Positions 47,149 to 58,437 of a stretch of 64,000 nucleotides of DNA are shown piece after piece (position 1 is the first letter of the stretch; each line of letters starts with the position of its first letter). The notes below the pieces were generated by a model that saw nothing but the letters and a program-made list of their open reading frames with translations, searched no databases and had not been told where the DNA came from. Position numbers and translations under genes: made by a program. The DNA is taken from the NCBI GenBank assembly GCA_016801885.1, contig JAFBJY010000411.1, positions 115,919 to 179,918 on the forward strand, given 5' to 3'. Source of the DNA: Toxotes chatareus (Eukaryota > Chordata > Actinopteri > Toxotidae).

Positions 47149-48880
47149 ATTGTATCAACTTTTGGAAACTTTCACCAAATATCTTTTAGGACTGGTTCCA
47201 TGTGAGTCCAAATGGCAGATGCATCTTGTCACTTGGATTCTGATTCTGTGCAAAAGCCTGTGTTCTGTTCTTTTGTATAGTACATGCCAGTGTGCAGGTT
47301 GAGCTGTGGGAGGTTCTGACCAAAGTGGCATGACTGCACCTCAGAACTATACTTGCATCTCCACCCCTCAGAAAAGTCCACATGCACAATTACTGTGCTA
47401 TCACTGCACTCCTTGATCATGCTCCTATACTCTCTGGACTGGTCTGAACTAAGCACACGTGTGTTGTTGTTTCTGTCTTTAGTTTGTCTTCATATTGTTT
47501 TAGAAGCTCTCCCAGCATGCCACTGTGTATCACAAGTCTTGTGTTGAAGTGCATGGTTCACCTCTGTGATAGACCATGGATCAGGAGGAAACGTCAGACC
47601 ACACAAGTACTGAACGACAGTGAGCTTCTCATTCAGTGGAGTCAAGTTAATTCATTATTTCTAATCAGCAGAAATGCACCTGCCCTTTGATTTATAACAG
47701 GTTAAATAGATTTGTATCAGGGAAACTAATGGACGGCATCATTATCTCTGAGAGGACACAATGTGGTGGGATAGAACAGGACTAAGTGAACTGATCAAAT
47801 ATTTGTTTACATCATTTGTTTACAACATTACATCAAATTAAACTGTGAAACAAATGTTAAAGTGTATTTGAAAGTTGCTACTGAAGGTAAAGGAAAAAGC
47901 AAAGGACGACAGGATGAGAGAATCCAGTTCATATGTCCTCCTGACAGAAATGGAGGTTTACAGTGATCAGCAGTGGGACACACACTGTTTGTCTTCACTA
48001 GTAGAATTTATGTGAAGTGTCAGACTCTGTGTCACAGACACAGGTGGAGGGAGAATTCAGCTTCTCCATTTAATCAACACTGAGCTTTATCTACCTGCTC
48101 ACATCAAACATTATCATTAACAGGAGTATTAACACTACTGTGAACTGACAACATGGTGTGGAGAGAAGAAGTGGTGTTAATACACTGCAGGCTGAGGGTG
48201 TGGCTGATGAGGTGATTGCAGACAGGTGAGCAGGAGCTCTGGAGGGAAACCCAAAGTAAGTCAGCCACACCCAGGCCTACACACACACAGACAAGAACAC
48301 AGACAAACAGGGGACAAACAAGAAACACTAGGGAGGTTCTCCCAGAAACACGAGGAAGGAGGGAGAGACTGTTGGCTCCTAACATGACTTTGTACCACGC
48401 TCTCCACTAAAAGATGGTGAAGAGAGAAGTTTCAAATTTCAAATGGATAATTAACCAAATGTGAATCAGGCCCATTTTCAATCTATACTGACTGATTAAC
48501 AAAATGCTGATTTTATCTATTTAAAATGAAATCTACAACAGTGAAGTCTGTAAAAACTGAAGGGGTCTGAATACTTCCTGTAGCCACTGTATGTCACTCA
48601 CCTTAAGAGCAGTGTTTCATCTGCTGCTTCCTCTTCACATCCCACTGGCTGAAGCTCACAGCTGTTTAATGTCAGTGTAACTGAATCACTTCATTTAACA
48701 AGTGGAGAGTTTGTCAGGCAGCTACACTGAACCAGACATAAAGTCTAGTTTACTGAGCCCTGTTCATGGCCAGAAATCTGATTTCCAGCTTCATGACAAA
48801 TCTGTGTCACCAAGAGATTTCACACTTCTTAAAATCCTCCACTGAGTCCATGAGATATCAGTATAATGTGAATTTAGGTG

Positions 48881-48881
<1 letters not shown>

Positions 48882-48943
<62 letters not shown>
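48882..48943 (+). repeat. (CA)n microsatellite
   Basis: About 30 uninterrupted AC units. Confidence 0.97.
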
Positions 48944-48944
<1 letters not shown>

Positions 48945-49240
48945 TTTGAGTCACAGAACAAATCTCATTTCCATTCTACTGAATCCTAAGTATGTGTGAT
49001 GTGTTTCTTTGGTGAATTACCATAGAAATAACTGCCACTGCTTATCAAGCTTTATTTAAGAGGCCAGAACAGAGAGAGAAGGAGTGTGTGAGAGAGAACA
49101 ACTTGCTTACTTTGGAAAGTGTCACTAAAATCTATCATTTATCTAAATGGATTAATACTTTTCTTCTTCTTTTTTTTCTGTTAAATGTTTATGTCATTGT
49201 GTAGCTGTTGATTTTAAGTGCAGGTGTTTCACCTGCTTGG

Positions 49241-49306
49241 AAATTAAATTCCCTTTGATTCAGTGTTGTACAACAACATAACATTGAATCAAAGGGAATT
49301 TAATTT
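49241..49306. repeat. Perfect 22-bp inverted repeat with 22-nt loop
   Basis: AAATTAAATTCCCTTTGATT-CA (49,241-49,262) is exactly complementary to 49,285-49,306. The RNA would fold into a 22-bp hairpin. It may be a miniature element or a hairpin RNA. Confidence 0.85.
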
Positions 49307-49499
49307 AATGTAATTTGATTTATTTTCTTTTGACACTCGCAAACAGAAAAAAAGTCAATTTAATGACAAAGTTAAACAGATCTCAATAATGTGATCTGAA
49401 TTCATTATTAATGTAAAACACAAACACTCAGGACACATCTAAATCATCAGTAGTGAAGCCAGCTGGTTTGAAAAGTCACATAATTAGATAAATGGAAAT

Positions 49500-49850
49500 C
49501 ACCTGTGTGCAGCCAAGGGCTTTCAGGTGATTGTAGTATAAATACACCTGCATCTGGAGGATCCAGCTTTTGGTGAGTGAGCAGAGAAACTCTCCATCAT
49601 GAAGACAGAACAACACTGAGTGTCTCTGAGAAAATGGGATTGAAAAGCAGAAATCAGTGGCTGGATACAAGAGAATTTCCAAGTCACTGAACTTCCTTGA
49701 AGAACAGTTAAACCAGTCACTATGAAATGGAAGGAGTGTGACATGGTGAATGATGTATGTCTGTCTGGAGCAGGCTGTTCTAAAAAACTGACATGTCAGA
49801 GAAGAAAACACGAGCAGCTCCAAACAGTTTCACACCATGTTTGTACTTTC
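49500..49850 (+). mobile_element. Degenerate Tc1-like fragment (5' side)
   Basis: The layout fits the leader and N-terminal helix-turn-helix region of a vertebrate Tc1-like element. A TATA-like TATAAATACACCTG is followed by AGAGAAACTCTCCATCATGA. Next come a GGCTGGATACAAGAGAATTT stretch and AAATGGAAGGAGTGTGACAT. Frames are heavily broken. Catalytic parts are not present here. Confidence 0.5.
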
Positions 49851-50404
49851 ACACTCTGATATTCGCTTTGGTTTTTCTCTCTCTGTCTCGTCCCTTTTAA
49901 CAACCTCCTTCAGCAGGAGTCACATTGAATTTGTCACATCTGATGATCCTTCACTTGTTCATAGAAACCAGAAAAAAAAAAATGAGAGTATTGTGGTTCA
50001 GTGCTGAGCCTGATAAACTAAAAGGGTTGCATTTGATAATAAAGCAGTTCAATATCATTTGGAGGTTAAAGCACATGATGTGTTTTAAAATGTAGTGATA
50101 ATTATTAAAAGAATAAATTTTATTTGAGATGTCATCTTCAAAGAAAAAGAAAAATATCAAAATGATTGATAACCCTCCCCCACCCCCGACTGACCTGACC
50201 ATGTGGTCTGACCACGTGGCCTGAGCCCCGTTTATGTCACTTTTTACGCGCCTCCCACTTGATCCCCGTCCCTTTTCTGACATCAATTCCTCCACCCCAA
50301 CCCCTACATTCATGCCCCTTCTCCAATGTCACTTCCTACACCCCCACCCACCCAAGACGACATGAGGTGAAATAAATATAAAGAAATAGGGAGAATTTTA
50401 CAAC
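49851..50404. other. Unassigned, C-rich lead-in to the Polinton relic
   Basis: No coding domain is visible. 50,180-50,360 is C-rich with CATGTGGTCTGACCACGTGG, an imperfect palindrome. ATAAATATAAAGAAATAGGG precedes the ORF at 50,405. The left boundary of the relic could not be placed and no terminal inverted repeat was seen. Confidence 0.35.
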
Positions 50405-50647
50405 ATGTTCATGGCCACTGGGAGGCATCTCCAAGATTTACATCTGAGCATCAACCGTCAAGAATTTAACAAAGGTTACTCTTTGTTTGTATTCGATCTC
50501 AACTCGGGAGAAGACAACGACGCTTTGTCCCCCATTTCCAATGGAAATCTAAGACTGGAGATGAGATTCAGAGTTCCCCTGCCCCCACACTACCACTTTG
50601 TTTGTGTACGCTTACGCTTAAGATTCCATTTTGGAGATCAACTCTAA
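50405..50647 (+). pseudogene. Polinton minor-capsid (penton-like) fragment
   Basis: An 80-codon open frame. Its centre, EFNKGYSLFVFDLNSGEDN with PISNGNLRLEMRF, has the GYxLFxFDL...GxLRLExxF pattern seen in the C-terminal part of Polinton/adintovirus minor capsid proteins. The N-terminal bulk is absent and the last residues diverge (RLRLRFHFGDQL). The protease fragment lies just downstream on the same strand, as is common in these elements. Confidence 0.55.
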
Positions 50648-50739
50648 ACGACAGGTGCTGGTGGAAAATTATTAACTAAAAAAAAAAAAAAAGGGGGGAT
50701 AATCATTAGCTGGAAAATCTTTTGCATCATCTGCTGGGT

Positions 50740-51175
50740 GATGTATTTTGCGGCGCGTGGGCCTCGGACCAGCTCCCCTTGCTGACTTTGTTGTTCAGAA
50801 CCCCCCGCGTACTTTATCATCAACACACACCCGTCTCACATGCTTGGTGAACACTGACTGGCTTTAACTCTGGAAGAAAATGGCATAACCACCTTTTTTG
50901 ACTCTTACGGTCTGCCCTTGACTTGGCTCATTACCCTTCAAGTATCTTGCAGTTTTTGGAAGACCGATCTACTGCGATATTATACCCACAGCTTCAACCA
51001 ATCGACAGCTTCAACACCCCCGTCCCACCACCTGTGGCCAAAACTGCATTTATCTTCTCTGCCAGCGTGCCTCTATGATTATTGTTTTCGACGTGTGCTG
51101 TCTTTGTACCACCAGGATGCATCCAAAATGATGACTGTCTCTGACTTTGTGAAAAAATACAAACGCTGTATCTGA
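50740..51175 (+). pseudogene. Adenain-like cysteine protease fragment
   Basis: This is a degenerate maturation protease of the adenovirus type, which would process capsid proteins. Three short hallmarks are visible in different frames: GAWASDQLP near 50,750, FFDSYGLPLTW near 50,898-50,930, and TTCGQNCIYLLCQRA near 51,028-51,075 with the candidate active-site Cys. A plausible C-terminal end MMTVSDFVKKYKRC precedes a stop at 51,175. The block that would hold the catalytic His runs into a stop (GAACACTGACTGGCTTTAAC near 50,850). The gene is non-functional as assembled. Confidence 0.65.
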
Positions 51176-51253
51176 AAGTCTACACCCTGTGACTCTTTTA
51201 CCCACCTGACTTGCTTTTTACAAATGTTTAAAGATTGATACAGATGATCCTAT

Positions 51254-51735
51254 TTATTGATTTATTTTCTTCCCCAATTTTTTCCTTATAAAATGCATAA
51301 TAAAAAAATGTACCGTAGACTTGTGAACACTGATGAATAAAGATTTTATTAAGAAAAGGACAGAGTATGAGTCATTTGTTACATTCATGGGGAAAAGTTG
51401 ATCCATGCAGAAGGTTTTTCCTCTCTTTTTATCCTCTCCCTCTTCCAGTGGTCTAATCCATCGTGGAGATAGGTTGACTTTTTTTCTACTTGGTCTTCCC
51501 CTGCCAAAGCCAGGCATGTCGTCCGTTTTGAGACGATGACGCTGTTCACGTCGTATTTTTTAAATTTTTTCATAAGAACTCAATCCGCGTTCACTTAAAA
51601 TCTCCCTCATTTGAACATCCAAATCCTCTTCGGCTGTCTGATATAAGTAAAAGATTCGGGCGGTCAGCTCAACTGCTGGGGTGAGAGGCGAAACATTTTC
51701 TGGGTCGTCTTCAGAAACATTTTCTAATAAGTCCT
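51254..51735 (-). pseudogene. Polinton hypothetical basic protein
   Basis: Minus-strand frames show an acidic N-terminal part (EDLLENVSEDDPENVSP, MREILSERGLSSYE). After a frameshift near 51,565 there is a basic part (MPGFGRGRPSRKKVNLSPRW). The family is not recognised. Position and composition suggest a small element-encoded protein. Confidence 0.4.
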
Positions 51736-52090
51736 CCTACAAGGTTTCTGATGATAGGTATAATGGCTGAAAGTAGGGGTAAAAGAAATCCACCCGTCTG
51801 CTTCTTCAACACTTGCTTTTTGTGTTTCAAACCCACTTTTCTGTCCGCCAGCAGTATGATAATTTTTTTCTGTCTCTTTTGTTTTGTGTATTACTGAGAT
51901 GAGAGGGGATGTTGCCTTTCAAAGGATTGACTGTGATCTCACACAAGGCATTGAGAAAGTCCAGCAAGGAGTGAACTAGAATATCTCGATGTTTCTGAGG
52001 TGTAGCCAGGTACAGAGCTTTGAGTAAGGGACTGTTCCTTTTATAAGGGTCAACATGGCGAGGAGGAGGAAGAATTTATCTGGGTTTTGG
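51713..52090 (-). pseudogene. Polinton small basic/hydrophobic protein (core-protein-like)
   Basis: One frame reads ILLADRKVGLKHKKQVLKKQ and then GGFLLPLLSAIIPIIRNLVG: a Lys-rich stretch followed by a glycine-rich hydrophobic tail. This arrangement is typical of small virion-core-like proteins of Polintons and adintoviruses. Another frame upstream reads HRDILVHSLLDFLNALCEIT. A frameshift separates them. Assignment rests on composition and position only. Confidence 0.4.
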
Positions 52091-52109
52091 AACGTAAACC
52101 GTCAGCCAC

Positions 52110-52827
52110 TTACCGGGAGTATCCGGTTCTCAGTCTGTACCTTTCTGGGCAGGCGGGTGTGAGGTCGACGATTAAATAGCTGTGAGGGTCTTTGATGGCG
52201 TCTTCAAAACTTAACAGAAAAAAGGCATTTTGGGAAGGAAAGATCTGATGAGCTAATACATTCACCTGCAATTTATCCCGAGGATTTTTAAAGAGCACCA
52301 TATAATTACTGTCTGGATTGATGGTGCGGCTGTATTTGCCACGATGAAATACATTTTGAGTGAGCATCATGACGCTCATACGTCTATGATGTCTGTACTG
52401 TGTGAAAATTCTAACCACTTCGGGATGGTCAGAGGCCTGAAAAATAACATCGTCCCAGAATAATCAGATGACTCTGCTCGGGAGGAAACAGGTTGTCGCC
52501 TTCAAAAGACTCAGGCAGACCTTTGACAAATTTAATATTTTTATTCATCTTTTGCAGCTCAGCATACAAAGGTTGAAAGGAAGTATAAATCCACACTACA
52601 TTTTCAGGTACAATATTTACAACATCTTTTAAATTTTCTAAAACACTTTTTACAAAATAGGTTTTCCCACAACCGCTGGGTCCCACCACCAGACATGAAA
52701 AAGGTGCAGTAAGTCGAGGGTCAAAGTTAATTTCCTCCATCACAGACACGATGATATGATCAATATCTGAAAGGCAGACTTGTTCCGTCGCTAAACAGAC
52801 GTCTTTTGTCATACACCACTCACTCAA
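52110..52827 (-). pseudogene. Polinton packaging ATPase (A32/FtsK-HerA type), frameshifted
   Basis: This would be the genome-packaging motor. The start is at 52,827 and Walker A, SCLVVGPSGCGKTYFVKSV, lies at about 52,650-52,695. The β-strand SHLIIL, expected just before the Walker B acids, is reached near 52,460. There the frame breaks, and the acidic pair continues in another frame. The second open part (52,110-52,418) has the sensor-like MSVMMLTQNVFHRG and MVLFKNPRD, and ends at a stop near 52,110. It lies directly downstream of the polymerase on the same strand, the usual neighbour. Confidence 0.75.
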
Positions 52828-52849
52828 ACTTTTTCTGGAATGCTGAATT

Positions 52850-55800
52850 TTTCAGCAGCAGTCTCTTTTATCCCTAGCAATGTTGTGCTGAGGGATATGA
52901 ATCACCCCCTTCCTCTTCCTAGACTCGTCCAAATAACCTTCCACCAGCTCTTTCACAGTATCAAAGTTGACTCGCTCGCTTAACTCTCGGGTCTGAGTGA
53001 TACCCTTGGCGCATCACTACCTTTTTACTATTTCTAGTTTGGTAGGCGTAACTTTTGGGACCAGCGGCGGTGTATTCTTGTATTTCATCTGTCAAATCCC
53101 CCAGATAATGACCCAGTTCCAAGGGGGACTCTTCCTCTTTCACCGAATAAATCATGCTGTCGATGTCAGTATAGAGGACCCTGTCTCCTAATTACTCAAG
53201 ATACCCGTACAACTTGAGATGGGCGTAGGCGGTGGTGAAGGCGGCAATGAAAACATTATTGGATCTGCCGGGGGCTACAACGCACCATAGCGGTTTTGTC
53301 GCTGAGGAAGGCAAAGTACTTGACACGGTACTGTCCTGAAAACATAAAGCGGAAAAACTGCTCCAGGTCACTGACTGTCTCAGTTCTTGTCATATTGGTT
53401 TTTTTGGGCAAACTTACCCCAGAAGCTGTTGAGGCAGAGCTTAGACACCTGTCTCCTGGCGGGGTTTGATTCTAATTTGTCGGCATCTAATTGAATGCCT
53501 TGATGGAGCCGATAGTCTCTGATGTACTTTTCCCGGCTTTCCACGCCTCTGGGGGGTACCCCGAAGCCTCCTGCTTTCCTTTCAGAAAAGTATGTATGTA
53601 GTCGACAAAGATGGATGGCAGACAGGGAATGCGGGAGACTCATGAGCAGGTAATCAGTCCAAGAGTTCTTAACAAGCTCGACGAGTTTGGGGAAGAGAAA
53701 TGGCTCAAACTCACTGCTGGTGAAGCCTTGCTGGAAGGAGGTTAGAATGAGGGCTTGGCGTGGAAGTTTCATGGGTCATCAAAGTCTTTGGATATGACGG
53801 TAGGGTGGCCTAGTGGGTACGGAAAGCTACAGTTAACGTAGGGGTACAGAGGCATCACGTCAATGTACTGCACGGTTTTGTCAGAGGCAGCCGTGTGTCT
53901 CAACTTCACGGTGCAGGTCCTGCCTCCGTAAAGAGCTTGACGTGGGGAGAGAGGTTCAGGGGCTCGAAAGCGTTCGAGAAATGCTTTCACCCCAGGATGA
54001 GAACGCTTCATCTCTGACCAATCATGTTCTCTCATAACGACCGTACAGATGCCGTAAACGGTTTTTAGTCTTTGTAATTTCTCGCATGTAGCTTCATGCA
54101 GTGCTTCATAGGGGGACTCCTGTCAAAAGGCATATCTCTTAGACAGAGTCGGAGGAGCTGACGACAGAGGAGGTGAGTCGGATAGGTGAAGCTGAGTGCC
54201 AAGCAGCCACAGGCAGATGAGGAATGGAGAACAGGCAAGCAGTACTTGTAGTCAAGGACAGAAGGCTGGTGGATTACCGGGGCAGAGACGTGAAGCAAGG
54301 TCGGAGGCAAGACGGGTTGATACAAGGTAAGCAGTCCGGGAATAAGTGCTGGAGAGTCAGGCATGAGAGCGAAGACAATCTGGCAATGAGTGAGAGGAGT
54401 GAAGCTGCATATATACTGGCTTGATTGGAGATGGTGAGCAGGTAACAGCAGCAGGTGGAAGCAGTTGGGCTGATGAGGGGTGTGGCTGAGCAGCAGGGCA
54501 GGAGAGGGGCAAAGCAGAATGTGACAGGTGAAGGTATGGCTAAGGATTTAGGGGCAGGAAATTGGTGAGAAACACTTTCATGCAGGCAGAGGCGATAGTC
54601 ACGCTGCTGAAAGGGTCCACCTCAGTATCTTTGAGAAACTGGTTCCTGAATCTGGCACATCCCTCTGACAGGATAGCGACATCGTTTTTACAGTACTGCA
54701 GGGCTTCCTTTTGAAAGTGAAAGATGCCCTGAGAAGCTGTTTCATACCAACTGTTAAACTGTTCGCTGATGCACTGTCATGCGTTCTGCACCATAATTGT
54801 CGGGAGGAGGGTAGGGTCCGGCGTACCTCAGGTGCTCCTTTGAGCTGAACCTGTGAGGGAAGTATCCTTGCTCTGGTCGCTAAAACCTAAGGCTTTGGGC
54901 ATAGCGTTTAGAGACATGGTGAGAAAACATAAGGAGTCAATGAAGTTTAAATGGAAATCAGGGTCTGTGAAACTCAGAACTTTACTGCCGTGCATGATGA
55001 GGTGAGAAAGTTTGTAACCCAGTTCTATCATGCAGTTGAGGATCAGGTAGCTGTCAAAACCTTGTGCATTGTGAGCTATAAACGTGGCTCCCTGGCAGGA
55101 GAAAGTTTCTTAAACAGTCTAAACCGTAAGAGGCCCACTCTTTACCCTTCCACGTTTTGGTGCACACCAAGTAAAGGACGTGCACCCCTTCCTTGTCAAC
55201 AAACGTTTCAAAATCGAAAAAAATCAATTTCTCACTGTGCTCTGTCACTGGCGGGAGAGGCTGGATGTAGCATTGGTGCTGCTCCGTGGTCAGGCTGTTG
55301 AGGGCTACTTTTTCCCCACAGATGTGACACATCTTTAGAGGACAGGTGTGAGACTTTGCTCTTTTACTGACAGGAACAGTGTACAGATTTTTGCAATCCC
55401 TACATCTTTTAATGATGTTGCAAGTACTGATTTGCTTTCCACCCTTCTGCTGAGGCTCTTTGTGTCTGGAAAAGCACACAGGCATACAACACGTCCTGCC
55501 GCAGTCCTGGCAGTACACATGCCTGTGATCCTCTCCAACCGGACAGAGGTCACAGCAGGCGGGGCAGTTGCCCGGCAGCTATGCGTGTGAGTTTTCAAAG
55601 GTCTTGTAACAATACTGACAAACATGTCTAGCACCCAGAAAACCTTTCAGATTAAGTATGCCGTAGTAATGATTTTGAAATAAAAGCAAAAACAGAGGAT
55701 TTGAACGATCGGAAAAGTCGGTCTTAAAATGAGAGAGAGGATGCTCATCTGTAGTCCTGTGAAAAACCACAATTTTACGTGTGAGAATATTTTCAAATTT

Positions 55801-56402
55801 TCCAACATCGCTTAAGGTCACGGAAGTTTGTTCGCTCAGACCTGCGAGATGCTGCAACTCTCTTCCTCATTCGACAGCCTCGTTGACAGTGCCGCCGGGT
55901 TTGTGAGGTAAGCTAGGCAGATGGCGAAGCAGAGACGATCATCACTATTGTATGCCACATACAGATGATGTTTCTTCTTTCGGATGATTTCACAGTATAC
56001 ATTTTTGTGAAGTTTTCGTTTGACACCCCCGCTGAGATTTCTCATCACCTGGACGATTAATTCCAGGTTATCATCTGAGGTGATGTCTGCATTGGATTGT
56101 ACTAACATTTCTAGCAGACCCTCAAACACAGGAAGGATGGCATCCCCGCTTTCGTCAACGGTCACGGAGACGTGTTGATGTATGGTGTTGATTGTTTGGA
56201 GGGTTGCTGGCGCCGACAAAAGCAAAAGATGCTGGAGAGCATTTTCTAAGGGTTGAAAGTAATTCTCTGCACCAGCATTTTGAACATTTATTTCAGAAAC
56301 AGGTGGAAGGTTATTCAGTTCTTCTACAATTTCTTCTAACTCTTCGGGAATAACTATGAACTCTTTATCCATTTCTTTCTTTTTTTTTTTTTTTAAAACC
56401 AA
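52850..56402 (-). pseudogene. Polinton/adintovirus-like DNA polymerase B, fragmented
   Basis: This is a protein-primed-type family B polymerase with an extended N-terminus. From 56,402 down it has an acidic leader, then KKHHLYVAYNSDDRLCFAIC and a Cys/His-rich zinc-binding zone (CQYCYK, CCMPVCFSRH, CHICGE). The exonuclease blocks follow: FFDFETFVD near 55,210; AHNAQGFDSYLILN near 55,050 in another frame; YCKNDVAIL near 54,690. The palm motif A region IDVMPLYPYVN lies near 53,845 and motif B KLCLNSFWGKF near 53,420. Motif C YTDIDS near 53,165 has Ile where Thr is usual. Breaks are several frameshifts, an LTR-like insertion (about 54,120-54,530), and an in-frame TAA just upstream of motif C near 53,195. 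It is clearly dead. Confidence 0.85.
54118..54526 (-). mobile_element. LTR-like insertion inside the polymerase relic
   Basis: On the minus strand it starts TGTCACATTCTGCTTTGCCC (54,526). It has a TATA-like CCAGTATATATGCAGC near 54,405-54,420 and CT-rich sequence downstream. It stops near ATGCCTTTTGACAGG (54,118), where polymerase-coding sequence resumes. This matches the 5' part of a Gypsy-type LTR, but no poly-A/R-U5 end or target duplication was confirmed. Confidence 0.5.
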
Positions 56403-57073
56403 GAGTGGAAGTGTAATGTTGCATTACTGATAATGATATTCACCACAGTGGGAGGTGTTCTATGATCCCGCCGATGTTGAGAATGGTGGGAGCGGGAACA
56501 AGAACGGAGCCAGAATCAGAAGCGGAGCCGTGAGACTGAAATCCTCTTCTAAATTGCACGGGCTCCCAGATCTTCAGCCATTTGTCTGATGTATCAACTT
56601 CAGGCTGCTGATTGACTGGACTGGCAGGTTGAGGCTCTATAAACATATGCACAGATAATATTATTTTAAACTCCAGATAGGATGTTTTGAAGAGGTAAAT
56701 CCTTAAGAGGGGAGGTTGAAATTCTGTGGACATGCATGCACACAAAAATAATTTAATCATTATTTGAATTCATTTACTTTTAAAAATATATACGTGGGAA
56801 TTACTCTTTAAATGTATTCTCATTAAGGTAAGAACCCAATTACTTCATGTAGATTTTTTTTAAGGTCACTATCAAGGATGTAGAAGTGCTCTTCCTGTAA
56901 ATAGACAAATCTGACACATTCTTTCATGTAGATGTTTAAGGTCACTATCCTGTATGTAGACGTGCTCTACCTGTAAATAGACATATCTGGAAATCAATGT
57001 TGCTCATCAACATTTGTTGACATTGATAGAGATTTCAAACATTTCACATTGCCACGCCTTTCCGTACCCCTAG
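56403..57073. other. Flank of the Polinton relic with a ~77-bp tandem duplication
   Basis: 56,440-56,650 holds a minus-strand open stretch (SDKWLKIWEPVQFRRGFQSH) of unknown family, possibly another element gene. At 56,844 and 56,921 a unit beginning TTCATGTAGAT is repeated, with AAGGTCACTATC and CTGTAAATAGACA downstream in both. This is a two-copy tandem repeat with several substitutions. Confidence 0.45.
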
Positions 57074-57211
57074 ACAAAGACCAAGTGCCCAGAGTGTGGA
57101 GGATATTATGTCTCCCTTTCCCGCCATCTGCAGGACTGGCATGGCATGAAGGATGATAAACAGAAGCGTCTCTTCATTAGTAAGAAACATCTAAGATATG
57201 GTGGAGACTGA
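57074..57211 (+). pseudogene. C2H2 zinc-finger coding fragment
   Basis: One frame encodes TKTKCPECGGYYVSLSRHLQ followed by DWHGM, a C-x2-C-x9-H-x4-H finger, and then a Lys-rich tail (KDDKQKRLFISKKHLR) to a stop at 57,209-57,211. Single fingers of this kind are found in repetitive fish proteins, but I cannot assign the family. It abuts the tandem-repeat array. Confidence 0.45.
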
Positions 57212-57290
57212 GGTGCCCCATCAAAGACTGTGGATCACAGAAATACTTCATGAGACTGGACAAGTACCTCATCTCTGCCCATGGGAGAAG

Positions 57291-57690
57291 GCATTTGTCT
57301 TTGGTACTTACTGCATGGAGGTCCATTTCCTGGAACTTGAACTTACCCACCCTTCACTCCTAATCTCTATCCCCTCAGTCAAGCAACTGTCTGAGGCATG
57401 TGTCTTTGGTACCGCATGGAGGTCCATTTCCCAGAACTTGAACTCACCCACCGTTCACCCTTAACTTTTCCTCTCAGTCAAGCAACTGTCCTGGGCATGT
57501 GTCTTTGATACTTACCGCATGGAGGTCCATTTCCTGGAACTTGAACTTACCCACCCTTCACTCCTAACCTCTATCCCCTCAGTCAAGCAACTGTCTGAGG
57601 CATGTGTCTTTGGTACTCACCGCATGGAGGTCCATTTCCTGGAACTTGAACTCACCCACCCTTTACTCCTAACCTTCTCAGTTTCTTTCT
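57291..57690 (+). repeat. Tandem array, four ~103-bp units
   Basis: Units share CATGGAGGTCCATTTCC (starting 57,314, 57,415, 57,518 and 57,623; periods 101, 103, 105). They also share AACTTGAACT, CCCACC, CAGTCAAGCAACTGTC and GGCATGTGTCTTTG. The array runs into the left terminal repeat of the PLE. Confidence 0.92.
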
Positions 57691-57775
57691 CCTTCTGATT
57701 TTGAATTTACAGACCAGTAGGCCAGTGCACAAAAAATTCACCCATAACCCTTAACCCCAACCCAAACCACAACCC
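57675..57775 (+). repeat. PLE left terminal direct repeat
   Basis: 101 bp, partner of 63,645-63,745 with two mismatches. It ends in a C-rich stretch (ACCCTTAACCCCAACCCAAA). Confidence 0.9.
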
Positions 57776-58437
57776 AGCCCGTGCCACTGTTCTGTAAATA
57801 CTTTCTCATCTGTATAACTACCTCTCTGAAGATTCCAATTAACTTTACATCCGAATTATTGTCACAATATTCTGCTTCCTTATAAGAACCATCGGTACCT
57901 GGATCAACCCCACCCATCTACAAAACTCCGGTGACAACCAGGTGAGTTCCTCCCACATAGAATATATACATTCATACCTTTTAATATGCACACCAACATT
58001 CTCTCACACACATTACATTCCCTCAGGAACCAAAATGCAGACACTTGGTCCTTGTGGGATTTGAACCCTCTTCTTTCCTACTTCTTCTTTTCTACTCCAC
58101 GACCACCATTACCCGGACCTCCATCTTGCAGTCTTCACCAACAAAGAAAAACAGCATCTACCAGAAGCTCAACAAATTACCACCCGGACCTGCATCCGGG
58201 AGGCCGGGGTTCAATCCCCACTCACCACCAAAGAACAATCTACTGAAAGATATCCAGCATCATTGATACCTAAGGTAAGAGTCCTCCACCATTTATAACT
58301 TTTATGTATCTACATAATTATTTCAGAGTGAAGTCTACACACAGGAGCGGACCTCAAGATGGCTCCTCCGGCACACACACACACACACTCATACACCTGC
58401 ACACACACATAGTCCTAACAACACACCACAACCACTC

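Larger units (their letters stand above)
46676..49430. other. Mostly unassigned intergenic DNA
   Basis: It contains one longer open frame (46,819-47,148), a (CA)n tract (48,882-48,943) and, at 48,540-48,595, AAAAACTGAAGGGGTCTGAA with TACTTCCTGTAGCCACTGTA. The last resembles the 3' end of an old Tc1-like element. At 49,220-49,236 there is a short palindrome (GCAGGTGTTTCACCTGC). No gene is recognised. Confidence 0.45.
50405..56402. mobile_element. Maverick/Polinton (adintovirus-like) relic
   Basis: This 6-kb cluster of virus-like genes typical of large self-synthesising elements has two plus-strand structural genes, then minus-strand small ORFs, packaging ATPase and DNA polymerase B. All are incomplete or frameshifted. 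The two transcription directions converge at about 51.2 kb, where poly-A-like AATAAA signals occur on both strands. Integrase, major capsid protein and terminal inverted repeats are not seen, so it is truncated at one or both ends. An LTR-like insertion interrupts the polymerase. It is an ancient endogenous copy. Confidence 0.82.

Noticed and set aside
50160..50313. Minus-strand ORF (Gly/Ser-rich) at 49,951-50,313
   Set aside because: Low-complexity translation of a C-rich plus-strand stretch, with no domain and no conserved pattern.
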